Shown: one piece after another, positions 15,904 to 23,098 of the stretch
Layout of the letters: each line of letters starts with the position of its first letter
Numbering within the stretch: position 1 is the stretch's first letter
From: Dyella sp. SG609
Lineage (GTDB): Bacteria; Pseudomonadota; Gammaproteobacteria; Xanthomonadales; Rhodanobacteraceae
Length of the DNA: 64,000 bases
NCBI RefSeq assembly: GCF_012275375.1
Contig: NZ_JAAZQJ010000013.1
Coordinates: 1-64,000 of the forward strand
Direction of reading: 5' to 3'
The notes under the pieces: model-generated
Told to the model about the DNA's origin: nothing
The model's database searches: none
Seen by the model: the letters and a program-made list of their open reading frames with translations, nothing else
Translations under genes and position numbers: made by a program

Positions 15904-17133
15904 ATGCGCCTTTCCACTCTCGCCACGGCCTGCCTGCTGGGCCTGTCCATCAACGCGTCGGCTGCGGACGTCAAATCCATCTCGCGACTCGCCTTCGGTC
16001 CGGATGGTGTGCTTTTCGTCGCCGACTGGAAAGCTGCCGAAGTACACGCGATCAAGCTTGCGCCGCCTGCGCGCCAACCGGCGGGTGCAGTGTTCAACGT
16101 GCTCGATCTGGAGCAGCTGCTGTCCGACCAGGTGGGCGGCGCCAGGGTTGCCGCCGAGGATATGGCCGCGCGCCCCGGCACCGGGGAGGTCTATGTTGCC
16201 GTCAGCTATGGCGCCGACAAGACGCCGGCGCTGTTCGCCGTCACCAGCGACAAGAAGGCGCGCCGCGTCGACCTCAAGGCCGCACAAGGCACCTCGGTGG
16301 CGCTGCGCGATGCGCCCACCGGCAACGAGAAGTTCTGGAAGGACATGCCGGAGCGCAGCTTCACCGTCACCGACATGAAGTGGCGCGACGGCGAGCTGTT
16401 TGTGGCGGGGCTTTCCAACCAGGATTTCGCCTCGACGCTGCGGCGGATTCATTATCCGTTCGACGCCAGGCAGTCGATCACCTCTATCGAAATCTTCCAC
16501 GGCGGACACAATCTGATCGAAACGCGCGCGCCCATCCGCGCCATGAGTTTCGCCAAGCTTGGCGGCAAGCCGTATCTCGTGGCGGCCTATACGTGTACGC
16601 CGCTGGTCATCATCCCCCTCGACGAGCTGAAGGACGGCGCGCATATCCGCGGCAAGACCGTCGGCGAGCTCGGCTACGGCAATACGCCGGCCGATATGGT
16701 CGCCTATTCGCAGACCGAGCAGGGCCAGACCCGCGAGTACCTGATGCTGGTGAACTACAACCGCGTGTCGAACGTCATCCCGGTGTCGGAGCTGGATGCG
16801 GCGCGCATGGGGCCGGGCATCGAGAAGCAGGTGCCGTTCGGCCAGATCGCAGGGCTGAATATGGCGCAGGCGCCGCTGGCCGGCGTGATGCGGCTGGATA
16901 ACCTGGACGACAAGTCGTTCGTCATGGTCCGCCGCGATCTGCAGCACGACGCATTGCAGCTGGTGTCGATGGGCAAGGACCTGAGCTTCCGCCTGTCGGA
17001 CCATATCTCCGAATACGCCTTCCGGAACTTCAGCTTCAAGGGCAATGCGTTCCAGCAGAAATACATCAAGCCGCGGCAGGACATCCTGCTGAAGGACGAG
17101 GGCTTTCCCGATTTGATCAAGGCGTCGGATTAA
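15904..17133 (+). CDS. Exported beta-propeller-like protein
   Basis: 409 residues with a signal peptide (MRLSTLATACLLGLSINASA). Repeated blade-like segments such as SRLAFGPDGVLFVADW, DMKWRDGELFVAGLSN and the regular alternation of short beta strands suggest a periplasmic propeller of 6-7 blades. No catalytic motif was seen. AAGGGG precedes the ATG. It is the first of two genes, 4 bp apart; the partner is an exported Ig-like protein, so the pair may form a periplasmic binding complex. Confidence 0.65.
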   Translation: MRLSTLATACLLGLSINASAADVKSISRLAFGPDGVLFVADWKAAEVHAIKLAPPARQPAGAVFNVLDLEQLLSDQVGGARVAAEDMAARPGTGEVYVAVSYGADKTPALFAVTSDKKARRVDLKAAQGTSVALRDAPTGNEKFWKDMPERSFTVTDMKWRDGELFVAGLSNQDFASTLRRIHYPFDARQSITSIEIFHGGHNLIETRAPIRAMSFAKLGGKPYLVAAYTCTPLVIIPLDELKDGAHIRGKTVGELGYGNTPADMVAYSQTEQGQTREYLMLVNYNRVSNVIPVSELDAARMGPGIEKQVPFGQIAGLNMAQAPLAGVMRLDNLDDKSFVMVRRDLQHDALQLVSMGKDLSFRLSDHISEYAFRNFSFKGNAFQQKYIKPRQDILLKDEGFPDLIKASD

Positions 17134-17137
17134 AGCC

Positions 17138-17899
17138 ATGCGCTGGCGATTGCTGATCGGCGGCATGGTGCTTGCCGCCGCCTTGCCCGCCGCCGCACAA
17201 GCCGCGCAGCCGGCGCCGGAGGTTGTCGCCGTGCAGCCTTCCGGTGCCGAGGTGCCGACCAATCTGCTGCGCTTGTCGGTGGTGTTCGCCGCGCCGATCG
17301 AAGGCGCGGCGTTGCCGCGGATCGCGCTTTCGCGTGCTGACGGGCGTTTATTGCAGGAGCCGTTTCTGCAGCAGGAGCTGTGGTCGCCCGATGGAAAGGT
17401 GCTGACCTTGCTGTTCCATCCCGGCCGCGTAAAAACCGGCTTGATCGCGCGCGAGCGGCAGGGGCCGATCCTGAGCGAGGGCGAGGACGTCGTGCTTAGC
17501 TTCGATGGGCGCCCCATCAAGCGGTGGCATATCGGTCCTGTGGATGAAAACGGCCCGGTCGCTGCGGCGTGGAAGCTCTCGACTGTGCGGCCCGGTACGC
17601 GGGAGCCGTTTATGGTCAGCCTGGATGGCCCCATCGATGGACGGGATGCCGGTTATCTGGCGGTCGTCGATGCCGGCGATCACTTGGTCGAGGGCGAGCG
17701 GCAATTACGGGATGGCGAAACGACGTGGACGTTTACGCCGGACGCGGCGTGGAAGGCAGGGGATTATCGGCTGATGGTGCACGGCACGCTGGAGGATCCG
17801 TCCGGCAATCGGCTCGGCGGGCATTTTGAAACGTCGATCGATTCGCCGCAGCCGGCGGCGGCCGACGTCACCTTGGATTTCAAGGTGAGTTCGAATTGA
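17138..17899 (+). CDS. Exported Ig-like (Big_5-type) protein
   Basis: 253 residues with signal peptide (ending AAQAAQP). Two beta-sandwich-like halves: VVAVQPSGAEVPTNLLRLSVVF is the pattern of Big_5 domains, which describe differences from a reference state in secreted proteins, and the second half ends with GTLEDPSGNRLGG, another Big_5 hallmark. It is immediately downstream of the propeller protein and presumably co-translated. Function unknown, structural or binding. Confidence 0.65.
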   Translation: MRWRLLIGGMVLAAALPAAAQAAQPAPEVVAVQPSGAEVPTNLLRLSVVFAAPIEGAALPRIALSRADGRLLQEPFLQQELWSPDGKVLTLLFHPGRVKTGLIARERQGPILSEGEDVVLSFDGRPIKRWHIGPVDENGPVAAAWKLSTVRPGTREPFMVSLDGPIDGRDAGYLAVVDAGDHLVEGERQLRDGETTWTFTPDAAWKAGDYRLMVHGTLEDPSGNRLGGHFETSIDSPQPAAADVTLDFKVSSN

Positions 17900-17934
17900 T
17901 AGACGGAAAAGGAACGCGCTTGGTTAAGTCGGGA

Positions 17935-17951
17935 TAACTGCACCCGTCCCC
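17935..17951. repeat. Half copy of the hairpin repeat at 14.1 kb
   Basis: TAACTGCACCCGTCCCC repeats the right arm of the 14063-14104 hairpin with one change and is preceded by a similar GTTAAGTCGGGA. It sits between the convergent Ig-like and MarR genes. The left arm is missing, so it cannot form the same hairpin. Confidence 0.6.
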
Positions 17952-17957
17952 GTTTAT

Positions 17958-18434
17958 TCATTTCAGCGCATCGATGTCGTGCGCAAACTTCTGCAGCAGG
18001 CGAACCAGTTCGTCCATTTCGCCCGGCGCCCAGTCCGCGAAAAGCGCGCGGCCGAAACGCTCTCTCGCCGCGTCAAGGGCGTCCGTCATCACTTTGCCTT
18101 TCGGCGTAATGCTGGCTTCGGTGACCCGGCGGTCGGTCGCGCCGGCCTGGCGGCTGACCAGCCCCAGCGCTTCCAGCTTGGCCACCTGCTTGCTCACCGT
18201 CGAATAGTCGCGCCCTACCCGCCCGGCCAGCTCGCCCACCGCGATCGGCCCCAGGCGCTCGACCAGCACCAGCAGCGGAAACAGGGCGCGGTCCAGCGAT
18301 ATGCCGGCCTCCTCGATCATCGCCTCGTCGCGGTCCGGCCGGTTGAACACGCTGATGATGGTGATCAGTGCGCCGTGCAGGTTGCGCAGCTGAGTCGATA
18401 TATGTGCATCTTGCACATTCTTTTTGCTTGGCAT
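17958..18434 (-). CDS. MarR-family transcriptional regulator
   Basis: 158 residues. The winged helix runs through LGPIAVGELAGRVGRDYSTVSKQVAKLEALGLVSRQ, with the wing GATDRRVTEASIT. It is divergent from the aromatic hydroxylase at 18479 and probably represses it, being released by a phenolic ligand (known MarR behaviour, inferred here). Two matching palindromes, one in its own codons 6-11 and one before the hydroxylase, are the likely binding sites. GGAG lies 8 nt before the ATG. Confidence 0.85.
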   Translation of the reverse strand: MPSKKNVQDAHISTQLRNLHGALITIISVFNRPDRDEAMIEEAGISLDRALFPLLVLVERLGPIAVGELAGRVGRDYSTVSKQVAKLEALGLVSRQAGATDRRVTEASITPKGKVMTDALDAARERFGRALFADWAPGEMDELVRLLQKFAHDIDALK

Positions 18435-18466
18435 ATGCTCGCTCCAGTTATGTGCACTTTACACAT
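18402..18466. promoter_or_regulatory. Paired MarR operators
   Basis: Site 1, ATGTGCA-TCT-TGCACAT (18402-18418), is a perfect palindrome inside the first codons of the marR gene. Site 2, ATGTGCA-CTT-TACACAT (18450-18466), lies 13 bp before the hydroxylase ATG. Their centres are 48 bp apart, between 4 and 5 helical turns. Shared half-site and placement at a divergent promoter support autorepression plus repression of the hydroxylase. Confidence 0.7.
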
Positions 18467-18478
18467 ATTGGAGCAGTC

Positions 18479-19984
18479 ATGACCAGTCATTCGAAGATCG
18501 ACGTGCTGATTTGCGGCGCCGGCGCCGCCGGACTCACCCTGGCCATCGAGCTGGCGCGGCGGGGCATCGCCTTCCGCCTGGTGGAGAAGATGGACAGCCC
18601 ATTCCACGGTTCGCGCGGCAAGGGCATACAGCCACGCACGCTTGAGGTCTTCGAGGACTTGGGCATCGTGGACCGGATCATCGCGGCCGGCGGCTTGTAT
18701 CCGGCCGTGCGCGAATACCGCAGCGACGGCAGCCATACCGAATCGGAGGTGGTCGAGCGCGCGGAGCCGACGCCCGCTGAGCCTTATGCGTTGCCGCAGA
18801 TGCTTCCTCAGTACCTCACCGAGGCCATTCTTCGCGACCGCCTTTGCGAGCTGGGACACGCCCCGGAGTTCGGCTGCGAGCTGATCGATTTCAGCCAGGG
18901 CGAAGCCGGCGTCGTGGCGCGCCTGCGCAGGCATGGCAACGACGAAGTGGTGCAAGCGCGGTATCTGGTCGGGGCCGATGGCGGCCGCAGCTCCGTGCGT
19001 AAAACACTGGGCGTCGACTTTCCCGGCAAGACGCTGGGTGTGCGCGCCATCGTGGCGGACGTCGTCCTGGATGGCCTGTCACGCGATGCGTGGCATCGCT
19101 TCAACGACGGCTCGATGGAGCGGCAACTGGCGGTGTGTCCGCTGGCGGGCACGGCGCTGTTCCAGATCCAGGCGCCGATACCGTTGGAAGGCGAGGTCGA
19201 TCTCTCCGCCGCCGGGCTCACCGCGATGCTGCACGATCGATCCGGGCGCGGCGACTTGCTGGTGAAATCCGTTTCGTGGGCGTCGGCTTATCAGATGAAT
19301 GCGCGACTGGCCGATCGGTATCGCGTGCAGCAGGTGTTTCTGGTGGGCGACGCGGCGCATATCCATCCGCCGACCGGCGGCCAAGGCCTCAATACCAGCA
19401 TCCAGGATGCTTACAACCTTGGATGGAAGCTGGCCGCGGTGCTGAACGGTGCAGAAGATGCGTTGCTCGATACCTACGAGCAGGAGCGTCGCCCCGTTGC
19501 TGCGGAGGTGCTCGGTCTTTCCACGCAGTTGCTTGCCGCGGCGAAGCAAGGGGATATGCGGCGTGGGCGCAATGTGCGGCAGCTGGATCTTGGCTACGCA
19601 GATTCGGTGCTTGCGCTGGAACGGCCGGAACGCCTTCATGGCCCCTACGCCGGCGACCGCGCCCCCGATGCGCCGATGCGTGGCGCCAGCGGCCGGCCGG
19701 TGCGGCTATTCGATTTGCTTAAAGGTACGCATTGGACGTTGTTCGGTTATGAGGCCGATCGTGCTTGCGTAGCTGCGCGGGCGGGGCTGCGTATCCATAC
19801 CGTCGGCGAGGGCGCAGAGCTTGTCGATGAGGGAGGGCATTTCCGGGCGGGATATGCGGTGTCCGCGGGGGAGTGGGTGCTGGTGCGGCCGGATGGGTAT
19901 ATCGCGGCTATCGTTGGCACGGAGCAACTCGGGGCGTTGGAGGTGTTTTTTCAATACGCCGAGTGCGGCATGCCTGGGGCGTGA
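18479..19984 (+). CDS. FAD-dependent aromatic hydroxylase (PHBH-type group A monooxygenase)
   Basis: 501 residues. Dinucleotide motif GAGAAGLTLAIELARRG near the N-terminus, the DG motif VGADGGRSSVRK, and the FAD-ribityl motif FLVGDAAHIHPPTGGQGLN are those of class A flavoprotein hydroxylases acting on phenols, followed by a C-terminal thioredoxin-like part. Expected to use NAD(P)H and oxygen to hydroxylate an aromatic ring. Transcription is probably controlled by the divergent MarR protein. Substrate unknown; it could also inactivate a planar antibiotic. Confidence 0.85.
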   Translation: MTSHSKIDVLICGAGAAGLTLAIELARRGIAFRLVEKMDSPFHGSRGKGIQPRTLEVFEDLGIVDRIIAAGGLYPAVREYRSDGSHTESEVVERAEPTPAEPYALPQMLPQYLTEAILRDRLCELGHAPEFGCELIDFSQGEAGVVARLRRHGNDEVVQARYLVGADGGRSSVRKTLGVDFPGKTLGVRAIVADVVLDGLSRDAWHRFNDGSMERQLAVCPLAGTALFQIQAPIPLEGEVDLSAAGLTAMLHDRSGRGDLLVKSVSWASAYQMNARLADRYRVQQVFLVGDAAHIHPPTGGQGLNTSIQDAYNLGWKLAAVLNGAEDALLDTYEQERRPVAAEVLGLSTQLLAAAKQGDMRRGRNVRQLDLGYADSVLALERPERLHGPYAGDRAPDAPMRGASGRPVRLFDLLKGTHWTLFGYEADRACVAARAGLRIHTVGEGAELVDEGGHFRAGYAVSAGEWVLVRPDGYIAAIVGTEQLGALEVFFQYAECGMPGA

Positions 19985-20045
19985 AACCGATGGGTTGATG
20001 CGGGCGGGCCATGGGTCAGGGGCGGACGAGCGCCTGTTCCGAAAC

Positions 20046-20072
20046 GTCGGTAGTTATTCCAAAACTACCGAC
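20046..20072. promoter_or_regulatory. Operator of the AbiE toxin-antitoxin operon
   Basis: GTCGGTAGTT-ATTCCAA-AACTACCGAC is a perfect inverted repeat with 10-bp arms, ending 19 bp before the AbiEi start codon and beside ACAATAT, a likely -10 element. AbiEi antitoxins are known to autorepress by binding inverted repeats upstream. Confidence 0.7.
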
Positions 20073-20091
20073 AATATGGAACACTCCGGCC

Positions 20092-20694
20092 ATGACCAGT
20101 CCGGCCGCCCTTGCAAAGGCACTCATTCGCCGCCGCGGCGCGGTTCGTTCTCGCGAGCTTGTCGAAGCGGGCGTCGCCCGTGCCCAGGTTTCCCGCCTTG
20201 TCGCGGCGGGGGATCTGATCCGGCTTTCCCGCGGCGTCTACACCCTTCCCGGGGTGCCTCAGGCAGAGGGCGATGAATGCGTCCTGGTGGTTGCCCAACG
20301 CATTCCCGGCGCGCGCCTGTGCCTGCTGACCGCCCTGCGCCTGCATGAACTGACTACGCAGGCGCCGTTCGAGATATGGATCGCCATCGGCAATAAGGAT
20401 CGCGCGCCCCGGCTGGACTGGCCTTCACTGCGAGTCGTCCGATTTTCCGGTGAAACGCTCGCGGTGGGCCTGGAGATACGTAAGATCGGTGGCAGATCGG
20501 TGCGCGTAACCAGCGTCGCGAAAACCATCGCGGACTGCTTCAAGTTTCGCAACCTCGTCGGGCTGGATGTCGCTATCGAAGCCCTGCGTGATGCGCTTCG
20601 CGCGCGCGCCACCACCGTGGACGAACTGTGGAAGTACGCGCGCATCTGCCGCGTGGCCAAGCTTATGCGTCCGTATCTGGAGGCGATGGCATAA
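20092..20694 (+). CDS. AbiEi-type antitoxin, type IV toxin-antitoxin
   Basis: 200 residues. N-terminal winged helix (RRRGAVRSRELVEAGVARAQVSRLVAAGDLIRLSRGVYTLPG in position and pattern) followed by the AbiEi C-terminal domain (TSVAKTIADCFKFRN). The family represses its own operon and neutralises the nucleotidyltransferase toxin AbiEii. An excellent operator lies 20 bp upstream. It is 5 bp from the toxin gene. Confidence 0.85.
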   Translation: MTSPAALAKALIRRRGAVRSRELVEAGVARAQVSRLVAAGDLIRLSRGVYTLPGVPQAEGDECVLVVAQRIPGARLCLLTALRLHELTTQAPFEIWIAIGNKDRAPRLDWPSLRVVRFSGETLAVGLEIRKIGGRSVRVTSVAKTIADCFKFRNLVGLDVAIEALRDALRARATTVDELWKYARICRVAKLMRPYLEAMA

Positions 20695-20699
20695 ACACG

Positions 20700-21548
20700 A
20701 TGTTCCCTGCCGCCGGCCGCGCGGCGTCGATCCGGCAACGCCTGCTCGATCGGGCTCGCGCACGGGGCGAAGACTTTCAGCTCTTGCTGGATCGATTCGC
20801 CGTGGAGCGGTTGCTGTACAGGCTGTCCATTTCCTCGCACCGCGACCTGTTCCTGTTGAAGGGAGCGATGTTGCTTGCACTCTGGTTCGACCAGCCGCAC
20901 CGGCCCACGCGCGATGCCGACTTCCTCGGCTTCGGCTCGCCCGACCCGAAACGGCTGTCAGGCATCGCGCGCAATCTCTGCATGATTCACTTGGACGATG
21001 GCCTGCACTTCGATCCCGATGCCATCGTGGTGGAGTCGATACGCGAGGAAGCGAGCTACGAAGGCCTGCGCTTGCGCCTGCGGGCTCTGCTTGGGAATGC
21101 ACGGTGCCACGTGCAATGGGACGTCGGCTTCGGGGACGCCGTCACTCCGATGCCCATGGAAACGGATTATCCGGTGTTGCTCGACGAATTTCCGGCACCC
21201 CATCTGCGCGTCTATCCGCGGGAGACGGTGTTTGCCGAAAAACTGGAAGCCATTGCCACGCTGGGCATTGCCAACAGCAGGATGAAGGACTACTTCGATC
21301 TGCTGGCGCTCGTTCGCGAAGGCGCCATGGATCGACCGGAACTGGTCGCCGCCATCAGCGCCACGTTCGCCCGGCGCGGGACTGAGCTACGCGATGAGAT
21401 TCCGTTCGGGCTGACAAGAGAATTTTCTGCCGATGCGCAGAAGCAGGCGCAATGGAACGCCTTTCTGCGCAGGAACCGCCTTTCCGCGCCGGATCTTCAT
21501 GCTGTGGTCGATGAGATACGGGCATTCATTCACGCCCTGGGCCTTTAA
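20700..21548 (+). CDS. AbiEii-type nucleotidyltransferase toxin
   Basis: 282 residues. The nucleotidyltransferase signature KGAMLLALWF followed by RPTRDADFLG (metal-binding Asp pair) and then EKLEAI and RMKDYFDL are those of AbiEii/DUF1814 toxins, which modify nucleotides or tRNA and cause phage-induced growth arrest. The start ATG at 20700 lies 5 bp after the antitoxin stop; GGAGG is about 15 nt upstream, so coupling to the antitoxin is likely. The operon ends in a strong hairpin. Confidence 0.85.
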   Translation: MFPAAGRAASIRQRLLDRARARGEDFQLLLDRFAVERLLYRLSISSHRDLFLLKGAMLLALWFDQPHRPTRDADFLGFGSPDPKRLSGIARNLCMIHLDDGLHFDPDAIVVESIREEASYEGLRLRLRALLGNARCHVQWDVGFGDAVTPMPMETDYPVLLDEFPAPHLRVYPRETVFAEKLEAIATLGIANSRMKDYFDLLALVREGAMDRPELVAAISATFARRGTELRDEIPFGLTREFSADAQKQAQWNAFLRRNRLSAPDLHAVVDEIRAFIHALGL

Positions 21549-21557
21549 GCAAGGCAG

Positions 21558-21591
21558 AAGGGGGCGAGAACAGAACTCCACCCGCCCCCTT
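21558..21591. terminator. Bidirectional terminator after abiEii
   Basis: AAGGGGGCG (21558-21566) and CGCCCCCTT (21583-21591) form a GC-rich stem with A and T runs at its base, between the convergent AbiEii and ATP-grasp genes. Confidence 0.7.
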
Positions 21592-21628
21592 TAAACCACC
21601 GCTTTTAAAGTGCGCCCGAAGGAAACGC

Positions 21629-22510
21629 TCAGGCAGTCCGCTTAGCCAACCGCCTCTGCAAATGCCCCGCAAAGCGCTCCGCCGCCTCCGGCCGCGCCCC
21701 AAGATGCAAAAACGGCTCGATCATTTCCAGTTCCATCAGCAGGAAGCGGCCGTCGCAGATCACGCCATCGACGCGCGCATAGGCACTGTCGGCATGGCCT
21801 AGCGCCGCCGCGGCGGCAAGGGCGCGCCTGGCGCTGGCGATCAGCGCCGGATCGGGATCGACCGCATCGGCTGTCCCTCCGAAATCCGACTGCACCCGGT
21901 AATCGCCGGCCGCCGCCCGTTTGATCACGGCATGGCTGTACTCGCCGCCGAAGAACAACAGGGACCATTCGCCGTCGCTGACTACTTCAGGGACGAAGGG
22001 TTGCACCAGATACTCGAACTCCCTCGGTAGTTGCGCCACGACCTGCTCGAATGCTGGATCGCCAACGACACCGCGCGCCGTATACCAGGCCGTGCCGCTG
22101 ACCGTAGGCTTGAGCACCACTTCCTGGCCCGACATCCGCGCCAGCGTCTGCCGCAGCTCGGTTCCTGCCGCGATGGTCGTAGGAATGATGTCGACGCCCT
22201 GCGCCGCCAACTCCGGCAGATAGCGCTTGTCGCTGTTCCAGCGCAGCAAGGCTTTATCGTTGATCGTCGGAATGGGCAAGTGATCCAACCACTCGACGAA
22301 CGCTGCGTAATGCTTGAAGTAATCCCAGGTGGAACGCATCAGCACCGCGTCATACCGCGACCAGTCCACGCCGGGGTCGTTCCAGACACAGGGCTTCGTC
22401 TCGATGCCAAGGCTTAGCAGCGAATACGCCAGGTGCCGGTCGTCCGGATGGATGCCCGGAACCATCGAGGACGTGGCGATGGCGAGACGGTGTGTAAAAA
22501 CATGGGACAT
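21629..22510 (-). CDS. ATP-grasp enzyme, glutathione-synthetase-like
   Basis: 293 residues. The ATP-grasp core is seen in EVVLKPTVSGTAWYTARG, YLVQPFVPEVVSDGEWSLLFFGG and the metal-binding end YARVDGVICDGRFLLMELEMIEP. Such enzymes ligate a carboxylate to an amine or thiol at the cost of ATP; relatives are annotated as glutathione synthetase-like or cycloserine-cluster proteins. The substrate is unknown. GGAGG precedes the ATG by 7 nt but lies in a perfect 16-bp palindrome. Confidence 0.75.
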   Translation of the reverse strand: MSHVFTHRLAIATSSMVPGIHPDDRHLAYSLLSLGIETKPCVWNDPGVDWSRYDAVLMRSTWDYFKHYAAFVEWLDHLPIPTINDKALLRWNSDKRYLPELAAQGVDIIPTTIAAGTELRQTLARMSGQEVVLKPTVSGTAWYTARGVVGDPAFEQVVAQLPREFEYLVQPFVPEVVSDGEWSLLFFGGEYSHAVIKRAAAGDYRVQSDFGGTADAVDPDPALIASARRALAAAAALGHADSAYARVDGVICDGRFLLMELEMIEPFLHLGARPEAAERFAGHLQRRLAKRTA

Positions 22511-22517
22511 GGCAAAT

Positions 22518-22650
22518 CCTCCATCGATGGAGGGCGCCCTTGCTGGGATATCGAAGCCGAGCGTGGCGGATCGAGTCCGTCGCAGCACCCCTCGGGTTCG
22601 ACTGCGCGGCGATGGACGACGCGCAATGACTGGCATCGTCGTGACGATGC
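22518..22650. promoter_or_regulatory. Palindromes in the leader of the ATP-grasp gene
   Basis: CCTCCATCGATGGAGG (22518-22533) is a perfect palindrome containing the ribosome binding site and is followed by the palindrome AGGGCGCCCT (22531-22540). GCATCGTC-GT-GACGATGC (22633-22650) is a further inverted repeat and a candidate operator. Confidence 0.45.
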
Positions 22651-22735
22651 GCGGGTAGTTTCGTGGACTTGGCGGCGCGTCGTCAATGTACTGACACGGA
22701 GGTAAAGGGCGTGCGTGTCTTTGCCTGCTGCAGCC

Positions 22736-23087
22736 ACGGAGCGATGCACATCACTCTTGCGCTCCGCCCGTACCCTCACCCCAACCCCTCTCCCGGGGGG
22801 AGAGGGGCTCAGCGTCGTGGCGACTGCCGACGCGGCGGTATTCCTCAACACTCAAGTTGAAACCCTTCTCCCTCCGGGAGAAGGTGGCGGCAGCCGGATG
22901 AGGGTTCGGGCGGAGCGGTGCACATCACTCTTGCGCTCCGGCCGTACCCTCACCCCAACCCCTCTCCCGGGGGGAGAGGGGCTCAGCGTCGTGGCAACCA
23001 CCGACGCGGCGGTATTCCTCAACACTCAAGTTGAAACCCTTCTCCCTCCGGGGACTACCTTCGGGTCGCCGGCGGGAGAGGGGCTTT
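22736..23087. repeat. Tandem composite REP-like repeat, second locus
   Basis: Two units of about 174 bp in tandem, homologous to 324-598: the landmark TCACTCTTGCGCTCC starts at 22751 and 22925, and each unit has CTCTCCC/GGGAGAGGGG arms and ATTCCTCAACACTCAAGTTG. The second unit ends irregularly. It fills the gap between two genes on the minus strand and would form large folded structures in RNA. Confidence 0.8.
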
Positions 23088-23098
23088 CAAGGCAAGCC

